From Jacaranda mimosifolia (taxonomy: Eukaryota > Streptophyta > Magnoliopsida > Lamiales > Bignoniaceae), in NCBI GenBank assembly GCA_018894105.1, contig CM032122.1:36549404-36613403 (forward strand): a stretch of 64,000 nucleotides of DNA. Direction: 5' to 3'. The number at the start of each line of letters is the position of its first letter. Position 1 is the stretch's first letter. The notes under the pieces were generated by a model that saw nothing but the letters and a program-made list of their open reading frames with translations, was not told the DNA's origin and made no database searches. Positions 35,986 to 49,193 of the stretch are shown one piece after another. Made by a program: the position numbers and the translations under genes.

Positions 35986-36352
35986 TAGGCCATTTGGATT
36001 TATTTTCTGGAGGTATTTTTATTTTTTGGTGAAAATAAATAACAAAAGGTTAGTTATAAAAATATTTTTAAAAATAAAATATTATTTGGATGTTTTATTT
36101 AAAATATAATGATTATATAGAGTTGAAAATAAGTTGTATTTGAAAATTTTAGTATTTTTGTATTAAAAAATACAAAAATGAAAATACAAATGTGAATAAA
36201 AAAAATAAAAATGGATAGAGAGTATAAGAGTTTGTTTGAAAAAATATTTTGAGAATGAAATGTCTGTGAAAATAAATGAGAAGTTGATAACTCTCTAATT
36301 TTATTTTCAGCACAAAATGAAAATGGATTCTGAAAACAAAAACAAACGGGCT
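35986..36352. mobile_element. Tourist/Harbinger-like MITE (family C)
   Basis: Begins TAGGCCATTTGGATTTATTT and ends AACAAAAACAAACGGGCT, flanked by TAA (35983-35985 and 36353-36355). The interior closely parallels the copy at 20837-21201 (AGAGAGTATAAGAGTTTGTTTG, AATGTCTGTGAAAAT). Non-coding. Confidence 0.72.
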
Positions 36353-36355
36353 TAA

Positions 36356-37257
36356 ATTTTTTGATTCAACTACAACACAGGCAAGGACGACGAACCGCAG
36401 TCATTCTCCAAGTCCCTCACCCTTGACAACATGAAAATATCAATAACTGCACATCTAATGCACATCATGCAAAGTCAAGTGTGTGAATGGTGAGATACAT
36501 GTGTCGTTATATATTTGACAATTGGACAATGCCCATAGGAAAGATCATTAACCACGCATTTCCTTATGTGACATCATGATATATTAACTGTGGCTGGTGA
36601 CAAATTTAATTTTTTTTTTAATTTGATGTGTGACATTAGATTGAGATTATATTAATTTTACTTGAAAAAAAAATTAATTGTATCGTCGTCGTGTAAAACT
36701 CAAGTCATTTCCTATTAAATTAAGAGGAATGAAAAATAAATTTGATTGCAACAGTAAGGGTGCAATTCATTATTTGATCATACCTTTAACAGTAAAATTT
36801 AATAGACATCTAAATAATTATATTCATAGTGCGGGTTTCGGAGGGACTTGACATCAATTTTGGATCAACCAGTCCCATAATTTAATACAAATATTCTATT
36901 GAATTTTCACTATTAATCTATTAATGTTAGAGCAAGTTATCATTTTTATTCACTATTTTATGAGATAAATAAAAGATCAAATAGGGAATAAAGCAGAAGA
37001 TTTAAACCCATTTTTTGGATCCAAATGAAAAAAATAATGCACCCTTATGTATGGATGATTTATGGTTTGCACAATCTACAAAAAGAGAATTAGGGTTTGT
37101 AAAAAATGTGGACTTTTTACACAATTGTCATCAGTCAAATATAATTTATTGCTCCCAATGTAATATAACTATCCTTAGCTATATATATTCTGAAACCACC
37201 ACATAGATTGATTGACAGATATACCATCAGGCATCAACTATCTATATGTATCTGTCT
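36356..37257. other. Intergenic, includes likely upstream region of MIR172
   Basis: No coding gene is seen. The right part (about 36960-37257) precedes a TATA-like box and is the candidate promoter of the MIR172 transcription unit. The small frame 37015-37206 has no known relative. Confidence 0.4.
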
Positions 37258-37268
37258 CTCTATATATA
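37258..37268 (+). promoter_or_regulatory. TATA-like box, candidate MIR172 promoter
   Basis: CTCTATATATACACACA about 970 bp upstream of the miR172 hairpin, followed by a cytosine-rich leader (CGCCCCCCCACCCCCCCAC). The layout fits a plant MIR gene with a long, possibly spliced primary transcript, but nothing here proves the start site. Confidence 0.35.
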
Positions 37269-38224
37269 CACACATACAAGAGGCACCTCCCCACAGTGTG
37301 AGTTCCCTAACCCTTTTCTTGAACACCGCCCCCCCACCCCCCCACGTCCCACCCTCACTGAAGAATCCCTTTTCTTTGTGTCTCACAATCAGAGTGTAAA
37401 TACAGATGAGCCCTAGAGCTTTAGATCTCAGGCATGGCCTTATTTTTCTTCTTCTTTGTTCATATGCCGTACAAGTAATAAATTCCATTATTTTTCAAGT
37501 AATAGCTAGTGGATTGAACATCAGATTTTTCACATTCTTTTAAATATACTGTTTTGCTTCTTCATCATCTACGTAAACATTCTTTCTCTTTCAAAGATGC
37601 TAATCATGCCCGCGGGTCAATATCAGAAAATGCCAAGTGCTGGTTTTTTAGTCCAATATCTTTATCTTTTTTCCTTTTGATGGAGAGTCCTGATTTGTGA
37701 ACTAATCCACCAACAGAAGATAAGATAATTGATGCTGGAATCTGGCTAATTTAGAGCGGCTGCTTTTTGAATTTTTTTTTATCTTTTTTATAATTTTTTC
37801 CCCTATGATTTTGAATAGGGACGCCATTGACAATGAAATAGGGTTGTTTTTGTTCTCTTCTGTTGTCTGAAAATGAGTTCCAAAAATCCCATCACGTCAT
37901 ATATACTTTTTCTTGCATTTTACCTATTGGTAATAAGAATAAGCCACATCAGTCCCCGTGCTCGTGGGTTTTCTTGATATTATATTTTTTTGATTCAAAG
38001 ATGCACATACAAGTTTGGTACTCTTCAGTCTCTCCATCCCTCACAGGCTCTCACACACCCACACACATTCAGACATCCTTGTGAAATTCTTTCTGTTGTA
38101 TTTTTTTGAGAGTCACATTTATAATTAATGAAACCAATTATTGTGGGAGTTCTGTCTGCAAATCTTGGAGATTTAATGCATGGATCTGTACATACATACA
38201 TACATATATACATATACAGTCGTT

Positions 38225-38390
38225 GTTTTCTGGTGTAGCATCATCAAGATTCACATGCAAAGTTATGGTGGCTATGTCCTCTCTTCTCTCCTCTCTCTCT
38301 CTCTCTCTCTCCCCCCCCCCCCCCCCCCCCCTTCCCCACCAAAGCTTTTAGGTGGTGAGAATCTTGATGATGCTGCATCGGCAATAAACG
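38225..38390 (+). ncRNA. MIR172: MIR172 microRNA precursor hairpin
   Basis: The 3' arm holds the mature 21-mer at 38358-38378, which begins AGAATCTTGATG and ends ATGCTGCAT, identical to canonical plant miR172. The 5' arm holds its partner at 38235-38255 (GTAGCATCATCAAGATTCAC then A), complementary apart from a G-U pair and the usual 2-nt overhang region. Star on the 5' arm and mature on the 3' arm is the normal miR172 arrangement. miR172 represses AP2/TOE-type transcription factors and so promotes flowering and phase change. The roughly 100-nt loop (38256-38357) is odd: it contains a CT microsatellite (about 38282-38310) and 21 consecutive C (38311-38331). Open frames crossing it are not genes. 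Confidence 0.95.
38311..38331. repeat. Poly(C) tract (21 C) after a (CT)n run, in the miR172 loop
   Basis: Uninterrupted C21 directly following (CT)n. It lies between the two miR172 arms and would be transcribed as poly(C) in the precursor loop. Confidence 0.95.
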
Positions 38391-39400
38391 GCTAGCAAAA
38401 AATGGTGGGTGGGTTCAGTTTGTATGATCAAAGAGGGCAAAACCTCACTGTTCCTCAGTTGTTTGTATGATTCTGTCAGGTGGGATTTTTGGTATTTTCT
38501 GGGAATTGAATACTTTACTAATTAATTCTACTATTTCTTTTTTCATTATTATTGTCATTTAATTTCCTTTTGTTTCTGAGTATTTGTTTTTGTATGTCTG
38601 TCAGCTCCTTGGAAACCGACATGATTGACTGCTGAAGGAACTTCTCTCTGCTGTTTAAACTGGATAGATCTGTGATTATTCTTCTGCCCGGAACAAAGTT
38701 TTGGTGGATCTCCCTTTTTTTAAATTATTGCTGTTATTATCTCAATGGTAGGACAAAAAATTTTTTACCACAAAGGGGTAATTTTCTTTTCTGCATTCTT
38801 CTTTTACATGTATAGCCGTATTAATCCATGATTCTGATTTTCTTTCCCAGCAAAAAAGTAATTCCTGGAAATTCTTGGGTTCGATCATCGAATTTCACAA
38901 TGGACATGTGAAAAAGTACACAATTTCAAAAAGGTGAGACAAAAAACTTGTTGATTATTTGTTTTTTCGTCTTTTAATTTTTCCCCCTTATAAATTTATA
39001 TCGTGATAGTTCATATATACATACGAATATGAATAGGAACATAAAGGAGGATTCTGCTTCTGTCCAATATCTTTTCCTGTCAAATTTTATTTCATGCAAT
39101 TGTGAATGGATGAAATTTCGAGAGAGACTCCATCCAATAGAGTCCAATCCATCCGAATCATATCTGATGTGATTGGAGATGAACCCAAATCAAACATGTA
39201 GATGAGTTTAACTGGGAGAAATTCTTGGTGGAGATTCACAAGATGCTTGATTATTTTATGGAGATTTTTCCAAGCAGTTTTGCTTTTCTTTTTCTTCTTT
39301 ATTTTCCCTGTTGAAAACTGATAGTAATTTCTCTGAAATTTACCAGTGCCAACTTGGTCGTAGAAGCCATGGTAAAAAACATGATATTAATGTGTGACTG
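38391..39400 (+). other. Probable 3' part of the MIR172 primary transcript
   Basis: Composition resembles transcribed plant leader or intron sequence (TTTCTTTT-rich, less AT-only than beyond 39500) and no protein frame is present. Candidate splice signals occur (for example CAG|GTGGGA near 38479), but the transcript structure cannot be settled from sequence. Confidence 0.35.
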
Positions 39401-42286
39401 CAGTGCCTGGACCTACTATTACAATCATACTTGCAACTTGGCCTATGGGCATGTACTCTTCCTCACAAAGGTTCAATGAGGCTTATTAATTTCTCCCCAC
39501 TTGATATATACAAGCATTTTGGATAGTCTTTTCTAAATATGTCTGTGTTTCATTTCCTATTTTATTATCAAGTATATTTGGTCTATAATAAAGTGACTAT
39601 AAAAAAATATTTAGTACAGTTGATGAATTTATATTGAAATAAAGAATATGAACTACCCTTTAATGAAAAAGTATGTTACATTGGCCTCAATATCATCCCC
39701 AAATTTTCTAGTTCTTGATTAGAATTTTCAGATTTCTTGGATCATTTTGTATCATTGATCCATTCCTAGTTTTTTTGTGTTGTCCTTTTAGGCTCTGTTT
39801 ACTTTGTTAGGTGGAACCCATAAGAAAAAGGAAAATGAAATGAGTGATGTGATTAAGTAATTAAACATACATCGTGTATATTTTATAGGATTAAATAATG
39901 CATTAGTCAATTCTATCCATCACATGTGTATTTTTATGGACTATTATAACTATTGACATTTTATCATTATGCATCTTGCTCCGAAGATTCAAAAATATGG
40001 ACTATTACTTTAATATGAGTCACTAGTAAATTTAATTTTTTCTTTTTTTAGATGATTAAATTTTAATATTATTCCAACCAGATTAATGATATACATAAAA
40101 CAAAATATTGGGCCTAGTCAAGTAAACAGCAAATGTTCACACATTGAAATAGTTTAATTGGATTTTATTTCGTCATCTGTGATAGCAATTAACTTTATTT
40201 TTGTTGTATTTAAGTAAACTGTAATTTGTCATATCTAAATAGACTTTTATATTGGAGTTATTCATCTTTCTAGTTTTTATTTAATTATTAGAATTATATA
40301 TATTGCTTATTTCCATACTTAATAAGATATATATACACATATGTTGTATTGATTGGAAAGATTTTTGCTATTTTGAATTCTCTTTAAAAGATCAAATGAA
40401 AATATTTTAGGGTTGTTTGGATATATAACACCAACATTTTATTTTCATTAGTAATGGATAGTTAGAATTAGATAGAAACAATTTAGGAGGCTCTTCCTCC
40501 AGTTCTAGCCTAAGACAATCCATGAGTCAAACGGGTTCTTCCTCGATTTGATGTCTTCTTCTTTCACTTTGATTGTATTGCTCATTCAAAAACAATAAGT
40601 TTTCTCATATGCTCTCAGTGCTATTCTTCCTAACCCAACATTTCTGTCAAATTTTGCAACCTGCAAATATTGCCAGATCTTATATCTAAAAGAAATTCTT
40701 TGCATGCATTTTCCCTGTAGTATGGAAGAGGAAGTGAGGCACAACCAGAATTAATTTGTTTCTATATCAGTTGATAATTAACTGCATTGGCCCCAAAGTT
40801 AATGGTTATATCAGGTATATAAAGGAACCCCAACGGCGTATTAGAGATTATAGTGTAGTTGAAATGGGAGTAAGAGGAGGAAGAGTTTCTGTTCGATTCA
40901 TTGTCTATAATATAGTCAATATCAGATGAGCAACTCGAAAGCTAGATAGTGTTATTGCATTGAATCCATCCTTGGATATACAGAAAACTAGCTGCTATTT
41001 ATGGATTTTTATTCTCATGTCTAATGATCAGATTCATTACTGTATATCCTGGCCTTCAGTAAACAAGCAGCTTTAGGATGAAGCCAAGTTAAGACGGGTA
41101 CTAAGTAGTCCGGATCATTTGGCTATTCCTCACCAGGTCAAATGCTATCTTGTGAGTGAATCATAAATAGTTTTACTCTATGTTTGGATTTTGGATTTTA
41201 ATGCGGAAAATGTGAAGGAAAACCTTTTTCGTGTTTCAAATGATGTAACTCTGTGCCTTAGTATTTGCACATTTGCATTTTCTTTCTCTTTTTCCTTACT
41301 GTTTTCCTTGATCTAAATCTAACATTAGTCAATTAATGTGTTAGAAGAGAAGCTTTGAGCTGTTGGAAGCATGATGGATATAATCAAGAAAACTCACTTA
41401 AAGCAAGAGAATGGAAGAGGAAGTCTCTTTTTATATAATGGACTTAGATTTTAAGGACTTCAAATAACTTAGAAAGAGTACAAGGGTATACATGGGCGCA
41501 ATGGAAACTTTTGAAACCTAACCGAATTACTATCATATTCATGACAATAATTCTAGATACATGAACCATCTTATCTAACAATCCAGAAGGCTTTTGTGCC
41601 TAACTGTGTTCTTGCAACTCCTAAGAAAATCACAAGACATATGTATCTGGACACAAAAATTTTCAAATTATACTTCTGACATGAGTTGTGCCATTATATG
41701 TTAACAAACCCTTAATATTTAACAGCTTTGGATATGTTTATTTAGAATTAAATCATGACAAATAGGCTTACCAAATGTATGGTCCCACCACATGCTTTTG
41801 TATGGTATGGATTTGCTTTAATCTTCTTATTTATCCAGTTGTGATAACATATGCTCTCAGTTTCCTCTCTAATTGATCATACCCCATTAGTACACCAGTG
41901 TTCAGATTGCCCTTGTTCACTTTAGGTTGTCCAGAGCGTTGAATTTTTTTTCATCACTCGATAGATATATGATTTGATAGTCAATGATCTTTTTTCGTGT
42001 TTGAGGATATGATTAACCAACATTTTAATTAATCAATTATGACAAATTGAATCGAATTTTACTGTTTTTTTTCTTCTGCAATACCTGTATGCGTAGGAGC
42101 CCATCTCATAATCGTAGTTAAGGTTGCTGTCCTAGCTAGCGTTGTAAAATAATATCTAGATACTAATGATGGATGTAGGTTCTTGTGGCATTCCTGCAAT
42201 CCTTATTATTTACATTGAAATGATCTATTTTTGGAAAAAAGCATGTCTAATTCCATGGGTGGTACAAGATGTAATGCCATGCAGTC
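39401..42286. other. Nearly 3-kb intergenic stretch, nothing recognised
   Basis: No open frame of note on either strand, no RNA gene and no bounded element. The segment around 41040-41160 (AAGCCAAGTTAAGACGGGTA) is less AT-rich but unidentified. Confidence 0.4.
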
Positions 42287-42289
42287 TGT

Positions 42290-42708
42290 CACTACAAGAA
42301 AAAGGTAAATTGATCATAAAAGAGTAAGTGATAAAGAAAAAATTGTCGCTAATGATGTATATTAGGTGACAAAAGATTTAATTTTATCACCTTAATGATT
42401 TTTATAAACTAAATAGTGACAAGAATAGTGGTTAAATTATCACAATAGAGAATTTGTGATATACCTATGATGACAATGAAATTTGCTACAAATTATGATG
42501 TCAATTTTTATTGTCATTAGGTTGTCATCATAGGGATATCATTAATTGTTAATTATGATAATTTAAAACATTAATTTTTGTCGCTATTAAATCATATTGT
42601 GATAAAATAAAAATTATTATTAGTGACAAGATAAAATTCATTGCCACTTAATACATGTTATTAGAGGCAATTATTATTCTGTCATTAATATTATATTTTT
42701 TTGTAGTG
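42290..42708 (+). mobile_element. Small non-autonomous CACTA-type element
   Basis: Begins CACTACAAGAAAAAGG and ends TTTTTTTGTAGTG, the terminal signature of the CACTA (En/Spm) superfamily. It is flanked by the 3-bp duplication TGT (42287-42289 and 42709-42711). The 419-bp interior has many GTGACAA/TTGTCAC words and no coding capacity. It is homologous in inverted orientation to 61502-61954. Confidence 0.85.
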
Positions 42709-42711
42709 TGT

Positions 42712-43970
42712 GTTGTGTTGGATCGACATATTGCCAATAACAGAATAAAAAAAAAAAAAGTTGTGCATTAAATAAAATGAAGAAGGACCATTTTAATTGG
42801 TCATCATGCAAAAAAAGTTGTTGAACAAATGAGATTTTAGCCAAAAATCCAGGGGTGGGCCTAATTTCGTTGGCCATCCACATTCCACTTGACATGAATT
42901 AATATTCCCATAATAGTAACCATTCAAGCTTGACTCCACCCTAATCATTTACTCATCTCCTGGAAATTAATTGAGTGGTCAGTCTTAGTTGTTCACCAAT
43001 TAAATTCGACTTTAATTCTCTGTTTTATATTGTTGTAATCATTAATCCGATTCAATTAAGAGTTTTTTGGCATGATTTAACAAAGATTATGATGCATTAG
43101 TTAATAATTTATTGTTTATGGAGTCGATGGCGTGTTGACTTGTGGTTGGATACCAACCAACCACTCAAAGGCCACCGATAGCATGTACAGTTGTAGTACG
43201 TAGTTATTATTATTGTTGTTATAAATTAGTACCAAAATTATTATTGAAGAAGAGGGCTAAACAAGGATTGATTTTGATATAATTAGAAGGTGCATAATAC
43301 AATATATATATATATATATATCTTAATATTTGAGGTTTGGTTGAACTTGTACCACTTTGGAAATTTACATATTAGTTAAGAAAACACTTTTAGTTTTGTA
43401 AACTTGTGACCTTCTATATTATGTGAGAGACTTATGTTATTGGATCATAGATCACTCGACAGAACACACTTGATTGATTTAACTAATTAGGTGTTCAACT
43501 TTTTCTATGAAAAATTAATTAAATTGAATATATGATCAGTGCATTAGTATTTTATTTTTGTATCATGAGGTCCTATAATTATGTTAAATCGTATTTCATG
43601 TTGAACTATTTTATAGAGATGTTATATTTGATTATCTATCATAATATTGTTTACAAATTCTTGTTCAACTTCTCATTCCAACGAACTATGCAACTAATAA
43701 AATTAAATTAAATAAACATTAGATAATAAATATGACGAACTTGCAAATAAGAAAATACATCACCAATCTTATTAAATCTAAGTTACTTCAAAAAAAAATT
43801 ATAAATCGATGAATTACTATCTAATTAACTTATTAAAATATTGGATAATTCTTCATACATTGCTGTTTTTGCTTCCAAGTTAATTAGTCTTTATAAAATA
43901 TTATGGAGAGAGAATAACAACAAACGCAATGTGAAAATTTGAATTATAGACAAATATATTAGAACAATAA
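42712..43970. other. Intergenic, no gene recognised
   Basis: AT-rich with a (TA)n run near 43303-43320. The minus-strand frame 42674-42895 overlaps the CACTA end and is not a gene. Confidence 0.45.
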
Positions 43971-44469
43971 GGGCTATGTTTGATTACATTTTGCCAAAAC
44001 AAATATATGAATACCTTTTTTGTCAAAACAATAATTTTTAACTCCTAAAATACCCTTTCAAATCAATTGATTTATTACCAAAAATCTCATGTACATATAT
44101 ATATACATATCATCATATATATATATATCATGTTTTATTATTATTTTTATAAAATTGAAAAATTATATCTAACCATCACATATATATTTATTATTTTTAC
44201 AATAAAATATATTATTCATTTTTATTTTCATTCCAAAAATTCCACAAAAAATTATTGATTTGATTGCTACAGTAGAAATTGTCTCATTCCAAAACATAAA
44301 CAAAAATATCAAAAATTTTTAAAATAATTTTCTAACTATTTTTAAAATATAAACAAACATACATCACATTTTCCAACATAAATTTTACATTTCTCAATCC
44401 CACTCCTAGAATTGATCATTTTCCCAAAACATATAATTCAAAATATACAATTCATATCCAAACATTACC
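43971..44469. mobile_element. Tourist-like MITE (family B), diverged
   Basis: Starts GGGCTATGTTTGATTACATT after TAA and ends CATATCCAAACATTACC. It shares TTTTCCAACATAAATTTTAC- and TTGATTTGATTGCTACAGTA-type phrases with the 19780 copy. The right-hand target duplication is not intact. The frame 44067-44258 is internal low-complexity sequence. Confidence 0.6.
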
Positions 44470-45534
44470 AATATAAATTTGGATCTATGTAAATAAAATA
44501 TTATGCAAATGAACCAAAAAATTCAAATTCACAATAGATCTAACTTTTAAGTGCTTAATTTATTTAGTGTTTAGAGTTACATGGAATTTATCACCAAGAT
44601 TAATTTGGGATTTCTTAAGTTAGTTATTTGAAGAGGCATAGGTTGTATTTATAACACAATTCCTAACCAACTATAAATCCATAATGTTAGGAATTTGTTA
44701 GACATTCAACATGTTGCTTATCTAGACGGCCATTAGTCACATGTAAATATCTCAGTAATTGGCTGATCAGTTTATCTGTTAGTTTGTATACTTGACCAAA
44801 TCAAATATTCTGCAAAACTAATTTGGTCAAGGTACAATTTAATAAAAATTTAATCGATTAATATTCTAACATGAGGTATTTTCATCACAATATATATTAA
44901 TGTCTTTCAGAACTATTTGGCCACTCATCTTAGCAATCCCCCCATCTAGGGCTACTTCATTTCTTTTGTATATCAATCCCAAAACAATATTAACAATCAA
45001 TGTGTTCACCTCAAGAACTTGTTCACAATTCGTCGTAATAATTGTAACATGGGTTCGTTGGGGACTTCTGCAATACTCATATTGACGAGAAATCTTCAAA
45101 CTCAAGAAGCTTCAAATGAGGTATATAATCAAGTGAGCTTGTGACTATCTTGGTTTGTTTCATTATGTGGATTCAATCGATTCGTCGTTCCACTATACGA
45201 TTGGTGGGCCTTGGAAAGAGAGCTTCTGTATAATTATTGTTGTTTAGCAAAGTGAGGTACAAAGCAAGTTGTCGTCTACGGATTGTGAACTTCTTTTTCC
45301 TCTGAAAAAAGAATGGTAGTACCTAAGGAATAAGCTCAAAATCTTCAGCCCCGATCGTGCTCTCGACAACAGCTCTTTCTTTTTCCTACACCATGAAATA
45401 GCTCCTCCTCCAAGGGGAAATATACAATCTGAGGTGCATTTTCCATCATATATCTATAATAGATTCAATAACTACTAAATCATTATTTTGCTTATCTTGA
45501 TGAGTTAACTTATTATAATGTTTGTTTCTTTTGA
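44470..45534. other. Unassigned region, possibly 3' part of the adjacent copia relic
   Basis: No confident gene. Because the copia remnant next door is on the minus strand, its RNase H and 3' LTR would lie here, but I could not recognise either. The paired frames at 44866-45105 and 44900-45085 have no family motif. Confidence 0.35.
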
Positions 45535-46350
45535 TATATCTCAAAATTCTTTTTTACAGCTGACAAATGAGCTTCACCAAAATTTCTTTGAAATTTAGTC
45601 ACAAGACTTATTGCAAAACTCAAGTCTGGGCATGTGATTAACATACCATACATTATACTGCCAACAACTGGAGCATAAGGTTTGTTCCTCTTTTTCTGGA
45701 CACATTTTTTTCACAATTTTATTTGTTGATAAATTGAAGTATCCAATATCCATTGGATTTCAGCGCCGAAACATTAATTTTTTTTTTTTAAAGAATTTAT
45801 CGAAATATCATTCTTGAGATATTCTGAACACATCTAATATTCTAACTTGAGTAATTTGGACGCCCAACCCAATAAAATTAAATTTCATCGAAATTTTTTA
45901 TTTCTAAGTGTGATTTCAGAAAATATTTGATTTCATTAATACATTTCATATCATTACCAACAATAAGAATATCATCATTTCCACTATATATTCAATAACA
46001 AACATAATAATCTAAACATTAGCTTTAGATTCACAAATAATTAGAATAAACTATGAAAAGTATAACGCCATCGCCTCGAGGAATGATTAAGCCCTATAAA
46101 GATTTTCTGAGCTCATAAACTGTCTTATAATCTTTCAACAATATTCATTAATAGGTTGCATCACATAAGTTTTCTTTTATTCCCCATTAACAAATATTAT
46201 TTTTGACATCCATTTGATATAATTTTTAAGTCTAATGCATCTATCAAAGATAAAATAATCCTTGTGATTGTAAATTTAGTAGGAAGATAATATGTTTAAT
46301 TATAATCATTCCAGGTTCTTGAGTAACCTTTTAGACACTAATCAAGCTTT
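45535..46350 (-). pseudogene. Decayed Ty1/copia retrotransposon polyprotein fragment (reverse transcriptase region)
   Basis: On the minus strand, in the correct order for a copia pol gene, I can read broken motifs. The first is ITRIILSLIDALDLKI followed by a QMDVK-like motif (about 46290-46190). Then YSGNDDILIVGNDMK, a mutated YVDD active-site box (45990-45940). Then PYAPVVGSIMYGMLITCPDL with FAISLVTKFQRNFGEAH following (45680-45570). Frames shift between blocks and stops intervene, so this is a dead relic. No LTRs were recognised around it. It encodes no intact protein. Confidence 0.75.
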
Positions 46351-48799
46351 ATAGTTTTTTTTTATTTTTAACAAATTGATGTATATATATAATTTTATAA
46401 ATAATAGAATATATCTTTACAACTAGATCTAATCTAATGTGATTTCAGTGTAATTAATTTATCTTTATTTTAAACTAGATTTTTCTTCTAAAACCATTGT
46501 CCCACCTGAAGTAGAATATGACATTTTAAGTCTCAAATCACATATTTTTAAAATAATATATCTTAAATACTTATATATATATATATGTGACGTTGTACAT
46601 TATATTTTAAGAGGGAATAATATTTGAGTTACAAAATTACCAAGCAAACACTGAAAACAAATGAATTATTTTTAATATTTTAATGTTTTATGATCTTACT
46701 AAAAGATAATATGGGAGTTAATCCCTATTTTAAAGTGAGAAACAAAGAATGGAAAAGTCAGTATGTGACTTTTAACAACCGCAATTAATTATTGTAACCA
46801 CCACTGATCTGGTCTGCAATCCACATCTCTTATGTTTAATATTAACTAATACCAGAAAGTTAGCTATTTTTATCTTGTTTTAAATTAATGAAAAAATGAT
46901 GCTTTATAATTAAATGTGAATTTCACTTTTTACTTTAAGAAAAATGAAATAATTGATGGAGAAAGTGTTAAAAATAATATTTAAAAATTGGGATACTAAT
47001 TAGTACCAAAAAACTAGGATTCAGTTAACAATGAAATTTATTATCTAACAATAGCAACACAAAGTTAAAGAAATTACTGTTTTGAAACATAAGCATCTTG
47101 TTCTTGGGTCAAATTTATAACGAGAACACACTAAAACATGAGTAAAATTAATATCTAAATGTTACATTAGTTACTTGTAAAAGATGTAAACCGTATCTAA
47201 TCTAAATTAATATACCAATTTAATTAAAAGTGTTTTCACCTATAAATTTCAACTTTGGTATTACTGCATTCATCTTGTAAATTACTGTGATTCCATTCCA
47301 CAATCGCACAAATAAAAATATTATAAAAAGGTTGATAGAATTATTATTATTTTTTAAATGGATTGGAACATATTAGTTTTTGGAGTTGAAAATTTATTTT
47401 AACAAGTTTTTAGTAATTCTCCAATTTAAAATTGTTCCCCTCCCCCCCCCCCCCCCAACAAAAAAAAAAGAAATTTAATAGAAGCCAAAATTTTTTGAAC
47501 TTTCCTACTCTAAATTAATGACGATCAAGAAGCAATTTCAATATATTTTCATTTCCATTTAGGGGCAAGAGGGACATTCTCTTTAGTTTTTCTTTTTCTT
47601 TCTTTCTTTTTTTTAATTGTATTACAGCTGCAAAGTATTATTGGTTTTGAATATTGAAACGAATACACAAACAAGATATGTGCGCATGTGGGGATGTATA
47701 ATTGCCAAAAAAATATATATCTCAATTGGTCATCTTTCATGTTTAACTCAAAAATTTATGTAAAAATTAATTCAATAGGTTGTCAAAGATACGTGCTAAA
47801 CTAATTTACAATTGAATACAGCTACGAGAACGAAATACCAAAGATGGAAGCCTGAAAATTAAATTGCTAGAAAAAAAATAAACAAAGATGAGAGAATGAG
47901 AAATCAGAAATGTGTGGTAGATGATTTGTGGTCATTTATTGTTTATTAAATTGTAATAAATTTGGTGGAATTACTTAATACCTTTAATTTTGTGCAAGTT
48001 ATATAAGTCTTGATTGAAAAAATTTCTTTTTTTTTTTTTTTCATCTTCTTCTTTTTGTGAATAGGTTTAGAAGGGTACTAAAAGGTCATTAATTAGTTAA
48101 TAGGTTTGGTTACCAATTAAGTTACTTTGAATAATTGAAAAAATCTAAAATCTGAAAATTTAGAATTTGAATAAAATTACAATATTGTGGTCAGATAACC
48201 CGTTTTCTGTATAGAATAACGTAGATGAGCAATACAAGCACTAGACTAAATGAAAAGGAGAAATAGATACATAAACTGCTTAGTTGCTCATAATTATATT
48301 ATATTATCTATGGCGTTGGCAAACTATAGCTTTATTGTATAATTAGCGATTTTTGACTTAATTTCATAATTTTTTACGTCCATTTAAGGAAGTACATTTT
48401 CCTCAAACTCGTTTCATTCGTACAATGCAGGCCGCCTTGTAAACAATTCTTATCTTCAATTTGCTATGAACTTTTAATTTTTACTAGATTTAGTTTGGCC
48501 CAGCTCCATTGCTTGCATTGCCAAATTACCATACCAAAAAGATTACTTCGGGGAACTTTATTTTTATATTTGACTTAAGGATTTTGTATAAATAGCATAT
48601 ATTTAGTATCGGGTTACAACATTCTGCCTGTTTATTTAACATAAGCTCAGCATTCACGGCTTTCTCAGGAGGTCGGGTTCCCTAAAATTTAGCATAATTC
48701 ATCTACTAAATTGACTTAGTATGGTTGGTTTATTGGGGAGGATCATAATATAAATAATATTTGCAAAATCCGAAAACCAATTTAGAAGCAATTGGTATC
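46351..48799. other. Intergenic, no gene recognised
   Basis: AT-rich DNA with a C15 tract at 47442-47456 followed by A-tracts, and T-tracts near 48028. Short frames (for example 47549-47740) have no known relatives. The far right end approaches the 3'UTR of the LPA1 gene. Confidence 0.4.
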
Positions 48800-49124
48800 T
48801 TTCAGAATATCAATCTGCAGAACTCATCTGAAACACAGATGAAGACAATCGTGTTTACAACGTCAATCGCAGCCAGACTAGTTTAAACTTGCATCCACCT
48901 ACAACACAGACCAGGAAAAACTTTGTTGAGCCGGTGACACCTGCAGTCCTTTACAAACACAAATTCGACATCTAACTTTGCTTCTAATATATCTCCAATC
49001 AGCATAAGTAGTAAAACTCGACCACCTCCAATTCCATAGTGGGGGAAGAAGAAGGCTTTATACAAGAATAAAGAGACTTAACAACAGCTAAAGCAGAAGT
49101 CAACATCATGGAGAAGAAAGATCA

Positions 49125-49145
49125 GATATATATATATATATATAT

Positions 49146-49176
<31 letters not shown>
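49125..49176. repeat. (TA)n(GA)n microsatellite in the LPA1 3'UTR
   Basis: TATATA repeats at 49125-49145 join a GAGAGA run at 49147-49176. In the sense of the minus-strand LPA1 mRNA this is a (UC)n(UA)n tract beginning only about 18 nt after the stop codon. Confidence 0.9.
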
Positions 49177-49178
<2 letters not shown>

Positions 49179-49193
49179 ACAAAAGCTTCACCA

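Noticed and set aside
38106..38395. Two plus-strand frames of 71-81 codons with poly-Pro
   Set aside because: They cross the miR172 hairpin and the (CT)n-C21 loop, so the Pro/Ser runs are microsatellite translation. A miRNA-encoded peptide would need transcript and translation data.
44866..45105. 79-codon minus-strand frame as the copia RNase H or integrase end
   Set aside because: I could not match it to any copia motif; position alone is insufficient.
48883..49065. 60-codon minus-strand frame downstream of LPA1
   Set aside because: Falls in the probable 3'UTR; no family similarity and no start context.
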